DNA of 64,000 bases from Ophiodon elongatus (Eukaryota; Chordata; Actinopteri; Perciformes; Hexagrammidae). The translations under genes and the position numbers were made by a program. This document shows positions 1 through 12,800 of the stretch, piece by piece (position 1 is the stretch's first letter; every line of letters begins with the position of its first letter). The notes beneath the pieces were generated by a model, which ran no database searches, was not told the DNA's origin, and saw only the letters and a list, made by a program, of their open reading frames with translations. Location: positions 1,515,001 to 1,579,000 of the forward strand of contig JACSYO010001640.1 in NCBI GenBank assembly GCA_016806645.1, given 5' to 3'.

Positions 1-2379
1 AACTATAGCGAGTTCATGATAATTAATCTCATTGTATTGACAAATGATTAAGTCTTCTTTCTGTTTGACCAAGGTTTCTTAAGAGGTTTTTCCAGATCCA
101 TTGGATTTCAGCACCACAGTGTTGGACAGCAGCAGCTGCTCTTCTACCTCTCATTTTAGTCCATTTATTTGTGTAATGTAATGTATGCATTGTTTCATTT
201 TGAATTGAACAAACTGTATAGCTAAAATATCACCAGGAGCTGGAATAAAACATTTGCTTGGTCATTTTAAAAATCCATATTGTGCAACTAAAGCCAGATA
301 TATTTTCAGGGAGCTCTGCATGAGTGAGACCGAGTTTAGCATTATGATAGAATATCAGCATGAGCAAATGCCGTAATCTGCATACAAAACAGTCTTAAAA
401 ACTTGTATGGAGTTCACCTGAGCAACTGAGGGATCAACATTTTCCTCCATTGTTTACCCATCTCCTTCTGAGGAGTGGCAATTGTGTGTTCATTGAGTCA
501 GTCATGCTGTGGAGATTAGAGTCTTTCGACAGTAATGTTGATAGATGGAACTTAACCAACAAATCTCACACTGATGCAATACAATGCAAGGGGCTGGATT
601 CAGAGACCGCTGAAGTATTGCATCAAAAGACACAGCATGCATGCAGTAATGTGTATAGATAACTGCATTTTACTCATAATAGTAGCATCTGCTTATATCG
701 GCAGGTTCCTGCCTATCCACCCTCAACAGTATATATGAGAGCACCCTGTTAAAGGTAAGTATATTATTCTTATTGTGTAGTACTTCACAAAATAAATAAA
801 TAAAATCTTCTGATGACGCTTGACCATTTTGTGATATACTGTAGATGTAACACTTAGAAAGGCCATATACTGTATATGTAACACATGTTTAACAGTTTGT
901 TGTATGATGGCTCTCAAACATGATGTATTTAATTATTATTATTGTGTTTTGTAATTTGTGTTGGTTTTCTGATATTTGTGTTTGAACAAAAATGCCCAAG
1001 TGAAAATGAAAACAGAATAATGAGAATTTCCAATGCTCTATTTACACTCTACAAAGGGCATTTGGATGTAGAGTCTTATGGCATTAAAAACATTGACATG
1101 GTTTTTAAGGGCTGGTACAATCGAATATTTCAAACCAATTTTATTAGTTTAATGGATGAGTTTGATATTATGTGTGCATGTGTTTTGTGCTATGCCAAGA
1201 GGAATCAAATTAAATCGTAATGTTGAATAATATTTTGATGCAATCTAACTTTTTTTTCTCTCTTTTTCAAAGGATGAACCCATGCGTTTATTTAAAGCAG
1301 AACAAATGTCAGCAGTAAGTTTTGAATGCTTTGGAAGACTGACGTTGTTGTAAATGCACTATTCAGACAGAAACTCACAGTCTTCCTTAATTATTCAAAA
1401 TAAACTACTCAATAAAGATCACATTAGAATCATTGCAATCTGCTGTTGTTTATGATCATGGTTATTTTGTAATTATAATAATAATATTGCTGATGTGGTC
1501 CATTGAAAGACTGTGCCTAATATGAATAATGTGTTTCTTCCTAAATCACAGTTTGACTATTGCCAACATGTTCATAATTATTTTCTCCTTTTAAGGACAA
1601 CAACATGTCTATGACTCAATGTGTAACGATGTCAGAACGGTGTTGATGATAGTGTTGATGCTGTCCTAAGGTCACAGCCTTTACCAGTGGCAGAAGTAGT
1701 CTGCAAAATACTGGAATAACTGTGCTGCTGTAGCGGATCAGCTGCCTTTTACTTACTAGGTACTACTAGATATTAAGCCCTCTGGGGGGAACAGGTTTCT
1801 ACTACGGTCAGTTTGGTGTGGAGCATAGATGAAGCCAAATCTTCTCCCATTTCAAAGTGGACTTTAAAATATTGTGTTTCAATGTTGCTCAGCTTTTAAT
1901 AAGGTCCAGCTATATGTTAGTTTTATAGTAATTTAATATTCCCACAGCACATTTGGTCACATTGGTATTATATCATAATTCCCAGTTGTCATGACTCTTA
2001 GTGGTTATTTAATTTTTTTTAATTTTAGGCTGCCTTAAAAAACCTGTCCGGGGACAGCAGACTGGCTAACTCTGGCTCACTTACAGTTTTACTGTTGATT
2101 GGTGTGCATTGTCCCTGCAAAATAAACAGCAAAATAAATAAATAAACAAAATGTGTTAAGTTGTGCAGCTATACATCCCTGTGTTTTGCCTCTGAGTCGA
2201 GGCCCTCTCAGCCCTGAAGGTTTCCAGAGACCACACCCAACATTCAGCCCAAAGCTCCCGGCTCCTCCCCCTTCTCTCTGCTCTGCCCCTCAACTTCCAC
2301 ACTCCATAAAACCAACTCCAGTGTTATCCTCAACCCATGGTGCAACTTCTGCCACAGTTAAGTAAGTTGTTTTAACTGT
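1..2379. other. Intergenic DNA upstream of kif7, with weak exon-like pieces
   Basis: No recognisable protein-coding gene. Two pieces look like exons on the + strand. One is 1272-1313, with a pyrimidine-rich acceptor (tttttcaaag) before it and a gtaagt donor after it; it is 42 nt long and open as DEPMRLFKAEQMSA. The other starts at about 2029 after a T-rich tract ending in tag, and runs into several AATAAA motifs between 2120 and 2150, as a terminal exon would. I do not recognise the peptides and cannot show that the pieces belong together. The remainder is AT-rich and unremarkable. Confidence 0.3.
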
Positions 2380-2720
2380 TCGCGGTACCGAGACCTCCCC
2401 CCATCAATGCACACGGTGTCCCATCGCCATCTCCCCCGGGATCGAGCTGCCGAGCCGCGGCTCGAGGTCACCCAGCCTCATCCTCATGTTTTGGTCTTCT
2501 TGCTGGCTAACGTGCTAACTTTAGCTTAGCTCAAGTTTTATCTGGGAAACAGGCGAACTAACCAGCGAGTGAGCTTCAGGGGAGCCTCTTGTTATGGACT
2601 GTTTAGACTGTGTGTGTGTTTCATGGGTAACGGCACCGTTACCGACGGACGTTACCGACCGTGTTTATGAGTTAACGGCGGTAACGGGGCTCGGCTAGCT
2701 CTCTTCAGTCCGCTACCATG
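2380..2720 (+). promoter_or_regulatory. CpG-rich region, candidate kif7 promoter / 5' non-coding exon
   Basis: CpG dinucleotides are dense here (for example around 2400-2470 and 2625-2700) while the flanks are CpG-poor. The region lies about 1.1-1.4 kb upstream of the kif7 start codon. A clean acceptor (cctctag, exon from 3762) sits just before the coding start, so at least one non-coding first exon is implied. Its donor is not certain: one gtaagt lies at 2362, just before the island, and weaker candidates lie inside it. The CpG-island promoter assignment is inference from composition and position. Confidence 0.5.
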
Positions 2721-3823
2721 GTCACATAAGTTCACTTCACCTACTTTATGTGGACCCTCGTGTTTTATAATGAAGACGTTAGTCTGTTACCGTGGACCTA
2801 AGTTAACCTTAGTCAAAGTTAACCAGACTTACTAAAGAATGAGGATTTATGAGGCTTTCTTTCCGTGTTGTCCCACATCACTGCGTTATTTGCCACAAAT
2901 AAAGAATAAGTCACAACTCCTCATCCTCACATCTTTAGTCACAACCTCTATGTTAACCGTGACTGTTCGTATCATCGTACCGAAGTTAGTTAGTAAGAGT
3001 CTTTGTTTAAAACCAAGAGACTTCGAGCAACAGATGGCTAGAAGTCACTGTTTATACCTCAATAAATGCAGTGCCACCGATGTGAATAGTCTCAAAACTC
3101 ATATCTCATATCATATCTTTCCTTCAGTGGTTTTCCAGTTGCATGTTTTTGATATGAAGCGGCTCCAGGGTGTGTTTTGAGTTTGCATTCGCAGTATTAA
3201 CATGATAAACACTCATTTTGACAGCTGTCCTCTTGCTTTGTGCTCAGTGCTTTTTAAGGTTGTCAGGAAAAAGACAAACACACAGCCAACTTGTCTTGAG
3301 TGTAAATATGCATGCAAACATCCCTTTAAAGTGTAAACTTGCGAACTTAAAGAGACGAGGCATAATATACACTTTAACTCAAGGCAGGACAATTTCATTT
3401 TACATCAATGTGATGAAGTACCTTCATTTGTCCGGTATTTAATTAGTTTGATTGGCCAAAATCAGATATTGCATTCTGATTATCTTTTCTACGAACAGTT
3501 TCTACTTTTCAGAAAGGTTACTATATCACAAATATAGTGTACATTGATTGCATTAGTAAACTATATCCATACAACCCTCTCCTGTTGTATGTTAAAGTGT
3601 GTTGTACACTATGGTTTTATGGTAAGAGTTGTTGCCTACCTGTACAAAAACTTTTTACTGCTAAGCCGCTTCATTGCATTATCACGTAATCATTCACATT
3701 CTCACTTCCATCCTTCAGCCAACGACATGAGATGTTGAAAACAACCTTCTATCCCCTCTAGTGGCCCAAAGATGATCCATACGTAGCAGAGGATCACAGA
3801 GGAGCTCCAGCGGTGCAGCGGAA

Positions 3824-6800
3824 ATGTCTCTCAAAGTGCCCAGTGGCCAAAGCAGAGGGGATTATTCTGCAGTGCAAGTAGCCGTTCGAGTGCGTCCCTT
3901 GCTGCCTAAAGAGCGTCTTCACAGCCACGAGAGCTGTATCACTGTGGACTCGGAGCTGTGTCGAGTTACTCTGGGCCACGACCGGAACTTTCTTTGCGAC
4001 TACCTATTTGAGGAAACTTGCTGTCAAGAGGAGGTTTATTCATCGTCTGTCCAGCCACTCATAGATGCTTTCTTTCAAGGTTTCAATGCTACAGTCTTTG
4101 CCTATGGGCAGACAGGCTCAGGCAAGACTCACACCATTGGAGAAGCTAATATTTGTAAGTTATTTATTTTATCTTTTCTTCCATTGTTCACTTCATTTGT
4201 TGTCAGCTCAGTTTATCCTGTTTTAAACTTAGTTTAAGTTTAGGTCATTTTGCATAAGACGATTCAAAAGACAACAAGACCCGGTTTTAAAGTACAGCAC
4301 ACATCAGTTGGGCTTGTCAAACAACGTAAACACTGTGCTCTAATCAACTTTTAACATGACAAGCCAGTTGCGTTAAATTTTGTGTGTTTCAATTGTGTTT
4401 ATAGGTTCCTTTAGAGATGAGGAGCAGGGGATCATCCCCAGGGCTGTTGCAGATGTCTTCAAGCTGCTGGATGAAAATGACCTCACAGACTTTTCTGTCC
4501 GAGTCTCCTATCTGGAGGTTTACAAAGAGGAGTTCAAGGACTTACTGGAGGTGGAGACATCCAGCAAGGACATCCACATCAGGGAGGATAAAGGCAACAT
4601 TGGTATGGAATAGGCAGGCTAATTTGTCTTTAAGCGTGTCTTTGTGGCTGTGATATGAAATGTTATGGAGTATTTTACTTAAGTGGTTTGTGTATGTATT
4701 AATCAGCATTTTATGTTTTTGTCTCTTTGGCGTTGTAGTTTTGTTTGGCGTAAAGGAGTGCGAAGTGGAGGGTCTTGATGAGGTGTTGAGTTTACTGGAG
4801 TCAGGAAATACAGCCAGGCACACTGGTGCAACCCAGATGAATCTAAACTCCAGCCGGTCACACACCATTTTTACCGTGTATATGGACCAGCGCCGGGGAA
4901 GCTCTCGCCTTTATGGGACTGCTACAAATTCTGGACCACAAATGTTGTCTTCCAAGTTCCACTTTGTTGACCTCGCGGGGTCAGAGCGCATCTTAAAGAC
5001 GGGGAACACTGGAGAGAGACTGAAAGAGAGTATCCAAATTAACAGCGGTCTTCTGGCTCTGGGAAATGTTATAGGGGCACTGGGGGACCCGAAGAGGAAA
5101 GGCTCTCATATACCATACAGAGATTCTAAAATCACAAGGTACATTTTAATACGTTTTAGCATACCACTCTATCAGAAATTGGTGTGAAATGTCTCTTTGG
5201 TTTAATTCATATCATCCTTGTTTCACCTAGGATACTAAAAGACTCTTTGGGAGGAAATTCAAAAACACTGATGATTGCCTGCATCAGCCCATCTTCCTCA
5301 GACTTTGATGAGAGCCTGAATACACTAAACTACGCCACAAGGGCCAGAAACATTCAGAACCGGGCAACGGTCAACTGCAAGCGTGAGCCGGATCGGGTCG
5401 AGGGACTGGAGCAACAAATCAAGGCCCTTCGCAGAGCCCTCGAAAACCGCCAGCGTTCAGAGACCCGCATCATCTCTCACGCTGATCCGAACAGGAGACC
5501 TCGACTTGGAGAGGGAGAGATCAGCAGAATGCAAGCCCAGAGCGCCCACTACAGGACGTGCACAGACACTGCTTACAGGTTAAAGCACAGTGATTGATCA
5601 AGTTAAATGTAGTCTTTGCTGTAAGGGTGTAATTACATGTTTTGACTGCTACTAACTCTCTTAGTATGAATTCTTTCATACTAAGAAATTAAGAAATTAT
5701 TATTCTTATTCTAACGTACCTTTCTTTGAAAGGTACGTTAATTTATGAATGACTGTGTATATTTTATATTTATATGCCATGGGTTCCCAATACACAAGCT
5801 CATGATATAAAACAAAATCATGGTTATTACATTATGGCCATTTATGTTCTATTCTATGCCATACAGTCCAGCCTTTTTTCCATTCAAACCACCACCATAA
5901 TATGAACTATCCTAATTCCACTTGAGTCAAATAAAATCCAATTGCCAGCATACATTTGAGAAATTTCACTCCTGTAAATTTTAGAGACAGACAATTTTTG
6001 ATTGAGTGCAGCTCACTGCTGAAAATAAGTAAATTGTTGGGGACATGTTTTTGCATTAACACTGGCTTGTTAGCTTCAGGAGCTGAAAGGAATACATGTG
6101 CATAGAGCTATAGGTGTGATGGTCTTTATCAGGCTTCATTCAGAGGAGTGTGTATCAGGTCTCTTATCCTGACTGTGAGATGTGTTTTTTGCTTCATTTT
6201 TCAAAGTATGAGTGCTTCCTTCATTCAAGTGTTGTATTATTACTATATAACAGGTTGCTGCGGGAGCTGCAGAGTGAAGGGGCTCTGACTGCAGAACAGA
6301 GTCTGAGAGTGAAGGAGTGGCTGTGCTCAGTGGAGGAGGAGCGCAGTGGACTCACCACTGCCTCAGGACCAGACAGTGGCATCGAAAACAGCTCCACCGA
6401 AGACAGTGTTGCGTTAAGGAGAGGAAGACCTTCTGTGAGGAACCAGGTTAGTCTCTTGCACACTCCCAAGGAAAAACAAATAATGTTTTAGTCAGAACGT
6501 TTAGCATCCAGCACCGATAAGTTTATGTATGTGTTAAAAAAAACTATTACCCAGGATCCAGAGGCTGCGGAGGAAAGGTGGAGTAATGAGCATGGAGAGA
6601 AAGAGGATAGTATTGTCCTGCTTCAGGCACAGATCCAGCGACTGGAGGGAGAGAACACAGACTTTTTAGCAGCTCTGGAGGATGCTATGGAGCAATACAA
6701 GCAGCAGGTGAGATGCACTTGAATTTCAATACTGTTTTTACATTAATGCAGTGTTTCACAGTTTAATCATGGCATGCCCTCATGTATCACCAGCATAATA

Positions 6801-9800
6801 TACACATTTGCAATACCTTACAGTTGTTTCCTTAGCTGATAATGTTACTTTGATTACCTTCTGTCTCAGAGTGATAAGCTGCAGGAGCAACAGGACTTGA
6901 TATTAGAGCTTCAGTGTCTGCTGTCTACACCAGGGCTGATGGGCCTGGGCCTTAACTTGAGACCACGGCCTCACACGGCCCCTATGGGCTCCCTGCAACA
7001 CAGTCAGAATGGAGGCACATACAGACAGGTAACCAACCAGCACAGGTAGTGTTTCAGCCTGTGATGTTTTGTGGATTCAAAAGTTTAAAATGTGGTAAGA
7101 AATGGAGGTCAGCCCATACCAAAGTTGCAAGGTACCAGAGTATCAAAAAAGCCCAAACACTGACTTTTTTTTTTTACTCTACTCTTTATACAGATCCAAA
7201 TTTATTTAACAGTTTACCAGATAATGTTGTAGCTTACTTGTTTATAGATCTGTGTGTTCATGTGTGTAGTTACAGGTCAGTCCAGTGAGCAGTCTTGGTA
7301 ATATCCCTTGTGGGGATCATGATGGTAGCCTCTATGAGGAGCAGGAGATCCAGGAAGAAGCAGAAATGCAAGACACAGACGAAGAGGGCAGTCAAATCAA
7401 CCTCAGCCGGGAGAGACGCAAGTATGTTGTGTTTATAGAAATCATAGCTTGCAGTTTGCACTATTTATATTGAGTGTTTATGAGTGCACATGCACACATG
7501 TTATGTATGTAATGTAGTCATTCTGTCAGACAGGTGAACCTGACCTGGACCAAGGGGGACATGCTATCAGGGGAACTAGCAATTGGTAGTAGAGGACTCA
7601 TATCTCTGCCCGAGTCAGACCAGCGCCTCTGTTTAGCCAGAAAATCATGTAAGTCTTAACAACTTAAAGTGTCCCTGTATGTTAGAAATATATTTAGTAT
7701 TGATTGGTGAGGCATGTTAAATAACAGGATCCAGTGGATTTCTGCTGTTTGCTAGGACTCAAATGTTCTCAAAGGTTTTTGTGTTCCTCGCTATTGAAAT
7801 CATTTATGCATAAATCCAATTTGAAATTTTATTTTCATGTTCACTTATTGAGAAACTTTTACATAGCTTTTGTAGTTACACAGAAAAGACATGCTTGAAG
7901 TCTTTTCGAAGCCTTTTTTATCCCTCGTGTGTACTCATGTGGTTCACTGTGTGTTTGTGGAGAAGTTATTACAGTGTTGCACCTCAGATGTTTAGGCATG
8001 CAGTGTTTGGTGAACTGAACGTGTCCATCCACAAGTCAATTTCGGAGACACCAGCCGCATATATGACAATTAATATAGCTTTTTGTTGTGTTTTAGTTCC
8101 TTTCACAATCAGATGTTAAATGTTGTCCTGATAGAGTCAGGGTAACCACAGGGTTTTAAATATTTTCCCTTTTCATTTTTTAACATTGTTTTATGTTTTA
8201 AGCACACTTTGTCATCAAAACTGTCAAATAATTTAGTGGATGAATAGAATTTCAAGAATGCATAAGAAAATACAAAAAATGTAATTAATATCAATGAATT
8301 TGATGTAACACGACGTTGCACTATTTATAGCTTCTGACTGGTCAGACATTAAGCCAGCTAGGTGATGCATCTGCGAGCTTCTCATTTTGCACCAAGGGTT
8401 AGGGGTTTTTTGCCTCTGATCTGGGATATTTGTTGGGAATCTCTGGTCGTTTCAGAGGGCCTCTTTGACATGACCGTGTGTGTGCTTGTCTTTGTGCGGA
8501 GGAGCTGAGCCCCACGGTGAAATTCCATGATATTCAAATTTTTACAGCTGAATACAATTTTGATCAAATTCCGCAATTCCTCTGTGTTTTCTGCATTGGA
8601 AAACTCAAAGGGCTCTACTTTTTTTGCCTGGTTTTATTGTCTACTCCGTGGTCCAAGGGTCACATTACACCCAATTTATGCTCATATGGAGGACAAGAGT
8701 TAAACAGGGAGTACTGATCTATGTTGTTACTAAAGGAAGATCACACATCAGGGCTTGAACCTTTGCGGTTGCCTTGAAGCGCTGTTACCTTCCTCATGAT
8801 ACCACCCTGCTGACCTTGTGTGTATTCTCTCAAATCTCTGTAGCCAACTTCAGTAGTGGGGAGACATCTGTGCGTGAAAGTCAGAAAAGTTTTGAGGGCG
8901 TTTCAGAGTTGGGACTTCTTCAGGCACAGCAGAAGATCAGGGAGCTGTCTGTCACCATCCGTATGAAAGAAGAACTCATCAAGGAGCTGGTCAAAACAGG
9001 TAGCAATTTTGATCTCGATATCCGTTCCTTAGCTGCATCTTTTCTAAATAGAGGTTCTCGTTATTATTTTATCAATTGTTTGTGTTTTTTTAGGTAAGGA
9101 TGCCCAGGCCCTGAACAGGCAATACAGCCATAAAATCACAGCTCTGGAGCGTGAAGCTGTGCAGGCTCGACAGGAGCTGCAGGAGGCCCAACGGCAGCTG
9201 CAGGATCTAGAGAGACAAGAGAAAGAAATCAGCTCGACGGACAAAACCAGAGCACAGGAATGTCGCAGGAAGATAGCTGCTGCTCGGAGCAAAGTTCAGG
9301 TTTGACTGCCACACCTCTGTATTAATGCCTAATAAGACATAACAGACAACTAGAGATGTAGTGATGTTGAATTGTGTGGCATCTGAAAGAATATTTTTGA
9401 GCAGATACTAAGATACTATTTTAAACCCTTGTCCTTTCCCTGATGTGTAATTAGCAACAGAATACTGAACTACTTTAGTTATATTCTTATACACATATTT
9501 TAGACCTGTACTTTTACATTTCTGAAAAGGAAAATGTGTTTGGTTTCTTACCAGGTTCTCAATCAGCGTCAGAGGGATACAGCTCGTCTTGCCAACCTTC
9601 CTGCCCAGAGCGAACGTCGCGTGTTAGAGCTGGAGCGAAGTGTTCAGAGTATGAGGCAGCAGCAAGAGCAGCTGCAAAAGCGGCTGCGACAAGAAAGTCA
9701 GCAGAAACGACGTCTGGAGAGCGAGATGCAAAGAAGAACTCACAGAGTCAAGGTACCTCAGGCCAATACAGCAGAGTGGCAGCTCACTTCACCAGAGAGC

Positions 9801-12800
9801 TCTAAATTTGGAAGAAGCACTGTTCTCCAGTAGACGTGCTGAGGTCCAACAGTCTCATCCAACCTGATGTATTCATTTTACCCCATTTAACAAATGAAAA
9901 TCACCAATAAATGTCACACCTGCAGAGTATTATTCTCTTTTTCTATTTTGTTACCTGATGGGTAAATATGGTAACGGTGACTGGACCTGTCAAAAATCAT
10001 GAATAACTTCAACACTCGTCACACAGTTGTGCCAAGACCAAAACATTAGCAAGAAATGTTGCAAACCAACCATTAGTCGATGAACCTACCTCTGAGACTG
10101 CAGGAGTCACGCTGACTTGTGTTGTTTTACAAACTCTCAGCCTGAAATTAAGTAGAATATTTACAGCTTACAAGATAACAATTAGTTGTGATGTTATACA
10201 GACATTATACAAGGGGGTTTCAACTTGGCAACAAAGTTTATATGCGAGCTACTTGCTTCAACAAATGGAGCTGTTACTGAAGCTAATTCTGTTTCTCTAT
10301 TCATGCAGTAAGTGTACATTACCACAGAATATCTTTTTATACATTTTCTTTTAACAGTGCATGTGCAGTTGCAAGAAACCGCTAGAAAGGTTCTGTGACT
10401 CTGACTACTGTATCACTGCACCGTACTGCACCACCTAGGTGACCTTCAGGTCAACCCGACACCGGTTTTATGGATGAAGAGGTTTTTTTAAATGGTGCTT
10501 GTTAATGGTTTTAAATCCAGTAAGTTGATTTTAACACAGGGCTCCCCAGGGCTGTGTTTTATCCCCCATGTTCTTCTCTGATCACACCAACAAAATCTCC
10601 TGCAGCAGTAAAAGATTGAAAGATTGAAACTTACCCATCAAAAGTCCAAATGTCTGGCAATGGTTTAAAGTAAAATGTATCGGTATACTCTATGAGGGCC
10701 AAATGCATTCATTTCTTTAAGACAGAGTCTAATCCTGTAATTAACCTTTATCTTCCACCCCTCCATCCCTTCTGTAGGAACTCGAGATAAAGAATGAGCA
10801 GCAGCAAAAGATTCTGAGAATAAAGACAGAGGAGGTCGCTGCCTTCCAGAGGCAGAGACGCAGCGGCAGTAATGGCTCTGTCATCTCATTAGAAGAACAA
10901 CAGGTGGGTCAAGAATCTCAAGGAGAACTTCTCTCTCCTAACTTTGAATTCATAAAAAACAAATTGGTCAGACTTTTAAGAATTTGACATTTTGAGATGC
11001 ATGGAATTTTTCTTGTGGGGCTGTCATTCCCCTGCAGCCTTAGTTTGTGCGTCTGTGTCTCTATTCAAGCGTGATGTGTGGACTTTTGTGTTTTGACTCC
11101 CTGTGAGCAGAAGATTGAGGAACAAAAACGCTGGCTGGATGAGGAAATGGAGCGGGTACTGGACCAGAGGAAAGAACTGGAAGATCTGGAAGGAGAGCTC
11201 ACTAAACGAGAGCAAATCCTGGCCAAGAAAGAAGCCTTACTACAGGAACGCAGCGGACTGGAGACCAAGAGGCTGCGCTCCAGTCAGGTAGTAACAACCA
11301 CAAACGACTCCTTTCAGTGACACGGGCAACACGCAAATGCTAAACCTTTTTATCCATCTTCCCTCCAGGCCTTGAGTAAAAACCTGGTGATGCTTACGGG
11401 GCGCATTGAGTCACTTGAGCAAGAGTTGAGTGAGAGGAATGGTCTTCTTCGCAGCAGCAGTGCTCAAGACTCAGAGCAGATTCGCCAAGAGATCTCCAAC
11501 CTCCGTCAAGAGAAAGATTCACTGCTGAAACAAAGAGTGGAGCTGGACGATAAGCTGCGGCAAGGAAGCCTGCTCTCACCTGAGGTCAGATATTACTCTT
11601 GGGTTCAAGCTAGGCTTGGGTGTTATGATGGTAAGACAGTTTACCTGGGTACTTAGAAATCCTTAAGGTATTATTAATACCGTCGTAACTACAGACGCTC
11701 CGTTTTCTATGCTGTATTGTAGTGCACAGCACACGCCACCAGAGGTCGGTCACTATGGTGTAACATGCAGCTGAGCTCAGAAAGGGGTGGGGTTTTTTTC
11801 AGTTAATTTCCTCTGATGTGTTGGTACCGTTGGTACCTACTGTGTGCGACGTAGCATTAGCAAGTATGAAGTTCTAAATCATGTTATAATAGCAGTGCAG
11901 TGTGTGTACAGTTCAGGCTATTTGTCTGTGAATAAATGCTACAACTCCCATGGCTTGCTTGCCACCTGCTGCTGATTAAAGCAAGGAGAGTTAAAAGAAG
12001 AGATTTAATGTGTCATATCATTGGGGTACAACACATGCGCAATAAAATCTGGTCTGCAATTGCCGAAAGGCTCTCTAGCTTGCGCACGATCATAGAACAT
12101 GAAGATGATTGATTTGTTTCACTGACGCATCTGCAGGGAGGGTGGCATGGTAGCCTACTTTATGGTTGAGAATAACAAATCAGCCATTATTGAAAAACTC
12201 TTTAATAAAATACCATTAAAATGCTAATTCTGTTGTATATCAGCCATCATCCATTCAAGCGTACCCAAAACGTTATGTCAGCATATTTTTTATTGTTTGG
12301 CAGAAAAAGATAAAAAATGTCAAGGTAAGTATTGTAGTACTGAAATAAGTACTTCACATGGCAATTATAGTAGTATAGCAGTAATAAATTCTCACCGGAT
12401 GCTGTGATATTACCTGTTTGTGACTGAATGTTCATGTTCACATCCTCATTAAGTCCCTCTGACATTTGTAGGAGGAGCGAACACTTTTCCAGTTGGATGA
12501 GGCTATCGAGGCTCTGGATGCAGCTATTGAGTACAAGAATGAGGCCATCACTCAGAGGCAGAGACAGCTGAGGGCTTCTGCCAGTGTGCTCTCCCAGTGG
12601 GAGATGAATCTTATGGCCAAACTCAGTTACCTGTCTGCCTCTGAGACCAGAGCTCTGCTGTGCAAGTACTTCGACAAGGTCTGTGAAATGCCCAACATTC
12701 AGCTTCTTTTTTATTTATTTTTTTACCATATTCTCACCTACTTCAGCACTGCAAAATGTATTTATTTGTATCTCTTTTGTAAACAAGCTGACTAGTTTGT

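Noticed and set aside
4542..4868. A 108-codon - strand frame opposite kif7 exons
   Set aside because: Antisense shadow of conserved motor-domain exons.
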